Positions 33,013-36,471 of a DNA stretch of 36,471 nt are shown one piece after another. The translations under genes and the position numbers were made by a program. The notes beneath the pieces were generated by a model. The model saw only the letters and a list, made by a program, of their open reading frames with translations, did no database searches and was not told the DNA's origin. The DNA is from Clostridia bacterium (GTDB lineage Bacteria > Bacillota > Clostridia > Oscillospirales > Acutalibacteraceae): positions 1 through 36,471 of the forward strand of contig JAGAVE010000036.1 of NCBI GenBank assembly GCA_017942105.1. The letters run 5' to 3'. The first letter of the stretch is position 1. Each line of letters starts with the position of its first letter.

Positions 33013-34539
33013 TTGATTCCCTTTAAGCAGAACAATGAAATTACATATGATGATAAAGAATTGATGGAAGAAAATACTTTCGTCGGAGCGCAGATGGAAG
33101 ATAGCGAGCTTCCGAGTTTTGAAGCTGTTAAAAGCAATCTACCTCAGCCTGTATGGGCTGATCACGAAGACTATATTGACTGTTATTGGAAAGCATGGGA
33201 AATTGCTTTTTCAAACCTTCGTAAACCCAAAGAAGACACAGGATTTGTCTCAAATTATATTGATGCGGCATTTAACGGATGTATATTTATGTGGGACTCA
33301 GCATTTATGCTGATGTTTGGTAAATACGCAGACAGAATTTTTAAATTTCAGAAAACTCTTGATAATTTCTATTCTCATCAGCATGCCGACGGCTTTATCT
33401 GCCGTCAGATTGAAGAAGAATCAGGCTGTGATATTTTTGCCCGTCACGACCCGTCTTCAACCGGTCCGGAGGTGTTGGCTTGGTGTGAGTGGGACTATTT
33501 TCTTAATTTCGGCGATAAGGAACGCCTTGCTCGTGTATATCCCTGCCTGGTAGCTTATCATCAGTGGATGCAGGAGCATTTCACTTGGCGAGACGGCACA
33601 TATTTTTCTTCAGGATATGGTTGCGGTATGGATAATTGTCCTCGTCTTGATGAAAAGTACCATGTTTGTTACAGTCACGGCCATATGGTTTGGGTTGATG
33701 CGTGTATGCAGGAGCTTAATGCTTGCAATATACTTATAAAAATGTCAGAAATTCTCGGCAGAAAAGAGTTCATCCCGGAGCTTGCTGCTGAGCGCGACAA
33801 GCTTTTTAAAGTAATCAATGAAAAGCTTTGGGATGAAAAAACAAAGTTTTATTATGACCTCAGGGATGATGATACCTTTAACGGTGTTAAACATATAGGC
33901 GCATTCTGGTCGCTTCTTGCAAAGTGTGTTCCTGAGGACAGAAAGGATGATTTTATAGCTCATCTCGACAATGAGCAGGAGTTCAAAACCGTTCACCGCG
34001 TTCCTACTCTTTCGAGGGATCACGAGGAATATAATCCTGCAGGCGGATATTGGTGCGGTTCGGTCTGGTCTCCGACAAATTATATGGTTCTCAAAGGTCT
34101 TGATGAGTATGAAAGATACAGTCTTTCATATGAAATTGCAAAATCGCACCTTGATGCAGTTGTTAGTGTTTTTAAAAACAGGGGAACGCTTTTTGAAAAT
34201 TATGCTCCCGAGCTTGTTGATGATATGTTTGAAAAGGGAAGCTCATCAATGGCTGATTTTGTCGGTTGGACGGGACTTTCGCCAATCTCAATAATGTTCG
34301 AATATGTTTTTGGCATCAAGCCCGATGCAGCTGAAAACAAAATTACCTGGCATATAAATCTTCTTGAAAAACACGGCGTTGAAAAATATCCGTTCGGCAT
34401 AAACGGTGAGCTGACTTTGCTTTGTGAAGCACGCAGTTCAGAGGAAGAACAACCTCAGATAACGGTTGAGTCAAATGTTCCCGTGGAGATTGAAATAATC
34501 TGGAATAATGAGCAAAGCAGAGAAATCATTTCGGTTTAA
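33013..34539 (+). CDS. GH63/MGH1-type (alpha/alpha)6 glycosidase
   Basis: A 508-residue (alpha/alpha)6-barrel glycosidase of the GH63/GH37/mannosylglycerate-hydrolase type. Family segments include FMWDSAFMLM (92-101), the GYGCGMDNCPR loop (201-211; Asp207 is a general-acid candidate as in MDNSPR of relatives) and YWCGSVWSPTNYMVLKGL, with the typical last-helix block MADFVGWTGLSP. There is no signal peptide, so it works inside the cell. GH63-type enzymes cleave alpha-glucosides or mannosyl-/glucosylglycerate; the substrate is not determined. The start is TTG at 33013, with AAGGAG 8 nt upstream and no better ATG. It is the last gene of the sialidase-Nudix group. Confidence 0.82.
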   Translation: MIPFKQNNEITYDDKELMEENTFVGAQMEDSELPSFEAVKSNLPQPVWADHEDYIDCYWKAWEIAFSNLRKPKEDTGFVSNYIDAAFNGCIFMWDSAFMLMFGKYADRIFKFQKTLDNFYSHQHADGFICRQIEEESGCDIFARHDPSSTGPEVLAWCEWDYFLNFGDKERLARVYPCLVAYHQWMQEHFTWRDGTYFSSGYGCGMDNCPRLDEKYHVCYSHGHMVWVDACMQELNACNILIKMSEILGRKEFIPELAAERDKLFKVINEKLWDEKTKFYYDLRDDDTFNGVKHIGAFWSLLAKCVPEDRKDDFIAHLDNEQEFKTVHRVPTLSRDHEEYNPAGGYWCGSVWSPTNYMVLKGLDEYERYSLSYEIAKSHLDAVVSVFKNRGTLFENYAPELVDDMFEKGSSSMADFVGWTGLSPISIMFEYVFGIKPDAAENKITWHINLLEKHGVEKYPFGINGELTLLCEARSSEEEQPQITVESNVPVEIEIIWNNEQSREIISV

Positions 34540-34725
34540 AGCACAATTTTCCGAAAAGCAGATGTTTTTCAACATTCACACCTCAAATTTTGCAGTGTAT
34601 TATGTTGTGTGAATAGGATAAAATGTGGTCGAAAAGAAACTCCCGAAGGTGATGTTATGTAACACTTTCGGGAATTCTTTGTTTATTGCATTTTGATTTG
34701 ATGTAAGTTACTTGTCAAGTAACAA
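34540..34725. terminator. Intergenic gap with bidirectional hairpin (stem 34641-34673)
   Basis: The gap between the GH63-like and NERD genes is convergent. A stem of about 10 bp (TCCCGAAGGTG with CACTTTCGGGA, 34641-34673), with further pairing of TGTTA/TAACA in the loop, is followed by TTCTTT on plus and GTTTCTTTTC on minus. I see nothing else in this gap. Confidence 0.7.
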
Positions 34726-36015
34726 TTATTTCGAGTATAATTCTATTTCTAATTTATCTTTTACGGTTGTTCTGCTTGCATCTAATTTAAAAAGCTCAAC
34801 ATTTGTAATTTTAATATATAAAATATCGTTTGTGTTAGAAATGCCGTAAAATTGTGCTTTTGCCAAATCGCCATAATCACGGATACCCTTTCCGATTCTA
34901 TTGCTGTGTCGATTATATTGTAAATGTTCTCCAAAAACATTATACTCAATAACTTTACCGAAATTTGTCATTACAATATATTTGGAATCTTCGGTAAGTG
35001 CTATTCCGTATGTATCATTAGTCATAGTGATTCGTGCTGTGAATGTTACGGCGTTATCAGTTAGGGGTATCAGCGAAACATTTGAAATGTCAACATAAGA
35101 GTTTAATGCATCTATATATTTATCACCTATTTCATCGATATGTAGAAAGTTTTGCTTGAATTCAGCAAGTTCGCTATTATTCTTTTGAATAACTCTGGAG
35201 CAACATAAAACCGATATGAAAACACAAAGAATTGCTACTACAATATTTAGAATTATAACTGTAATCTTTGTTTTCTTTAGTTTTATCTTTTCTTTATTTA
35301 GTTTTTCTGTGTTAGCAATCAACTTGTTTTTTTCGTTTTCAACCTCTACCTTTTTTTCTTCGAGTTTTGAGATAATAGGTTGCACCCAAGAAAAGAAATC
35401 TGCTTCTGTTCCATCAATCGATATCTGCTCTTTAATTTGTGAAAAAGCAGATAGTTTTTTAAAGGAATCATCAATATCAGACATAGAGTATTTATTTGTG
35501 CTTTTTTTGAATCTATATTCAAGAGTACTGATAATATTTCTTAATTCACAAATATCAATTTCTTTATCCGAGTTTGTTACACGGATGTCGCAGTCGTGAT
35601 TCGTAAAAACAATACAGGAGTATATCGGCATTTCAGGGAATAGCTTTTTCAAAGCCTGAATATGATACTTGTTTTGTTCTATGGGGTTTTTAAAGGTATT
35701 GTTTTTTGCAGTCCTGAAATATTGTGTCCAAGTTGCATCAGTATTTTTGCCATAGATTGTTCCTTTATAGTGCTTTATTTCAAAAACATATAAACCGGTT
35801 TCGTGAATTAGAACAAGGTCAATTTCAGTTGTTTTTGAATTATCAATAGGCACATTCAAATTCATCAAGATTTTTCCGTTGCCTATTATTGATTTATATA
35901 ATTCGCAAAAAAGCAAGTATTCGCCATAATAACCTTTGCCACGTTCATCCCAAATTTGCTTTTGCTGTTCAATATCTACATTTGTTAATTGAGTATATAC
36001 ATCTTTAATATCCAT
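34726..36015 (-). CDS. Membrane-anchored NERD-domain nuclease-like protein
   Basis: A 429-residue protein. Residues about 25-140 form a NERD (nuclease-related) domain with the restriction-endonuclease-like core GE (31-32), TEIDLVL (Asp66) and FEIKHYKG (Glu79, Lys81). A Lys/Glu coiled coil follows (about 214-250), then one membrane span (251-272), and a C-terminal ~155-residue domain of unknown type. Topology with a cytoplasmic nuclease-like head and an external or periplasm-side tail is likely. NERD proteins are poorly characterised; DNA or plasmid handling and defence have been suggested from context. The gene is AT-rich relative to its neighbours. AAGGAG precedes the ATG. Confidence 0.8.
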   Translation of the reverse strand: MDIKDVYTQLTNVDIEQQKQIWDERGKGYYGEYLLFCELYKSIIGNGKILMNLNVPIDNSKTTEIDLVLIHETGLYVFEIKHYKGTIYGKNTDATWTQYFRTAKNNTFKNPIEQNKYHIQALKKLFPEMPIYSCIVFTNHDCDIRVTNSDKEIDICELRNIISTLEYRFKKSTNKYSMSDIDDSFKKLSAFSQIKEQISIDGTEADFFSWVQPIISKLEEKKVEVENEKNKLIANTEKLNKEKIKLKKTKITVIILNIVVAILCVFISVLCCSRVIQKNNSELAEFKQNFLHIDEIGDKYIDALNSYVDISNVSLIPLTDNAVTFTARITMTNDTYGIALTEDSKYIVMTNFGKVIEYNVFGEHLQYNRHSNRIGKGIRDYGDLAKAQFYGISNTNDILYIKITNVELFKLDASRTTVKDKLEIELYSK

Positions 36016-36044
36016 TTAGAAATCTCCTTATAGCTTATGAATGG

Positions 36045-36073
36045 ATTATACCACATTCTTCTAAACAGTACAA
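36045..36073 (-). promoter_or_regulatory. Promoter of NERD gene
   Basis: On the minus strand, TTGTAC (36068-36073) and TATAAT (36045-36050) with a 17-bp spacer, about 30 nt before the ATG. Confidence 0.7.
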
Positions 36074-36100
36074 CTGCATATTAATTATGCGCCTCAGTAG

Positions 36101-36149
36101 ACAAACAAAACACCGATGAAGAATCAAACGATTTCTCATCGGTGTTTTG
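36101..36149 (-). terminator. Intrinsic terminator of manganese catalase gene
   Basis: A 14-bp perfect outer stem (36106-36119 with 36136-36149) with extra pairing inside; on the minus strand it is followed by TTTGTCT. It lies just past the catalase stop codon. Confidence 0.85.
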
Positions 36150-36152
36150 CTA

Positions 36153-36471
36153 TCACTTAAAAGAAACCGGCTTTGTATCACCTGTCGCAAATGCGTTGGG
36201 ACCGGGATCAGACATGGAAAAATACATCTTTGCAGCCTTGGTCGTGCCGAAATCGCGGTTAGAGCCGGAGTTCTGCACCTTGTTAAAGGCATCTCGGAAC
36301 ATCTGGTTGTGGGCTTCCTCTCGGTTCAAAAGAAAATCAATGGTCTCACGCACCTTCTTGTCATCAATCTGACGGTAAAGGTATTCGTAAACCACCTTCG
36401 CGCGCTGTTCGGATGCGATGTTGCTGAGCAGGTCGGCGCACAGGTCACCCGTAACCGTCACATAATCACCC
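36153..36471 (-). CDS. Manganese catalase family protein, 3' part
   Basis: The frame is open to the right edge, so only the C-terminal ~106 residues are visible. The helix TGDLCADLLSNIASEQRAKVVYEYLYRQ and the following NREEAHNQMFRDAFNKVQ, which carries the Glu and His ligands of the di-manganese site, identify a non-haem manganese catalase (CotJC/YjqC-like), which breaks down hydrogen peroxide. In spore-forming clostridia members are cytoplasmic or spore-coat proteins. The tail after the last helix (about 35 residues, Ser/Asp/Gly-rich) is of the type seen in the longer clostridial members. The true start lies outside the window. Confidence 0.9.
   Translation of the reverse strand, partial: GDYVTVTGDLCADLLSNIASEQRAKVVYEYLYRQIDDKKVRETIDFLLNREEAHNQMFRDAFNKVQNSGSNRDFGTTKAAKMYFSMSDPGPNAFATGDTKPVSFK

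Noticed and set aside
1-36471. CRISPR arrays, insertion sequences, prophage or integrase genes, rRNA and tRNA genes
   Set aside because: No regularly spaced repeats, transposase or integrase motifs, or conserved rRNA/tRNA segments were seen.

Overview
The window reads as chromosomal DNA of an anaerobic gut-type Firmicute (class Clostridia, plausibly Oscillospirales/Ruminococcus-like). The signs are strong AGGAGG-type ribosome binding sites, sigma-A style promoters, a T-box leader, tRNA-dependent amidation genes in place of a visible asparaginyl-tRNA synthetase, a dockerin-bearing secreted protein, a domain-permuted GH3 enzyme, and many pentose and plant-glycan genes. Placement is an inference from gene content; no rRNA or tRNA gene, CRISPR array, prophage or insertion sequence is visible.

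Layout. (1) 1-2229: 3' part of a secreted multidomain metallophosphoesterase with beta-prism-like repeats, a Cys-rich segment and a dockerin. (2) 2271-14109: a pentose/arabinogalactan region with araB-araA-araD (minus strand), a divergent GH43 gene, an MFS transporter coupled to a membrane-anchored leucine-rich-repeat protein, a secreted GH30 enzyme (minus) and a permuted GH3 glycosidase. Most likely the secreted GH30 cuts polysaccharide, the MFS carrier imports products, cytoplasmic GH43/GH3 release sugars, and AraA/AraB/AraD send arabinose to xylulose 5-phosphate. (3) 14149-17006: a copper unit, csoR-copA, with a textbook CsoR operator inside the promoter and a CopZ-like domain fused to the end of CopA. 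(4) 17123-26113: single genes and small operons: a condensation-fold acyltransferase-like protein, YebC, PnuC behind a structured leader, a small LRR-like protein, an orphan ABC ATPase, KtrB-KtrA followed by a CE15-type esterase, and an asparaginase-family protein. (5) 26254-31313: a T-box-controlled transamidation operon. (6) 31315-34539: sialidase-like propeller, Nudix hydrolase and GH63/MGH1-type glycosidase. (7) 34726-36471: a membrane NERD protein and the 3' part of a manganese catalase.

The most unusual part is region 5. The aspartyl-tRNA synthetase carries a C-terminal GatC domain in the same reading frame. The next gene is a GatA homologue that has lost its N-terminal region and both catalytic serines. 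An apparently intact GatB follows. Synthetase, GatC, GatA-like and GatB subunits are thus made from one T-box-regulated transcript, but the amidase that should supply ammonia looks dead. Either another GatA exists elsewhere in the genome, or this organism feeds ammonia to GatB in an undescribed way. An asparaginase-family gene is divergently transcribed next door. Its relatives include the archaeal GatD amidase subunit, but its catalytic lysine appears to be replaced, so the link is only a hypothesis.

Secondary points of interest are the CopA-CopZ fusion with its own internal ribosome binding site, the unassigned leader of pnuC, and a long inverted repeat placed against the -10 box of the MFS gene.
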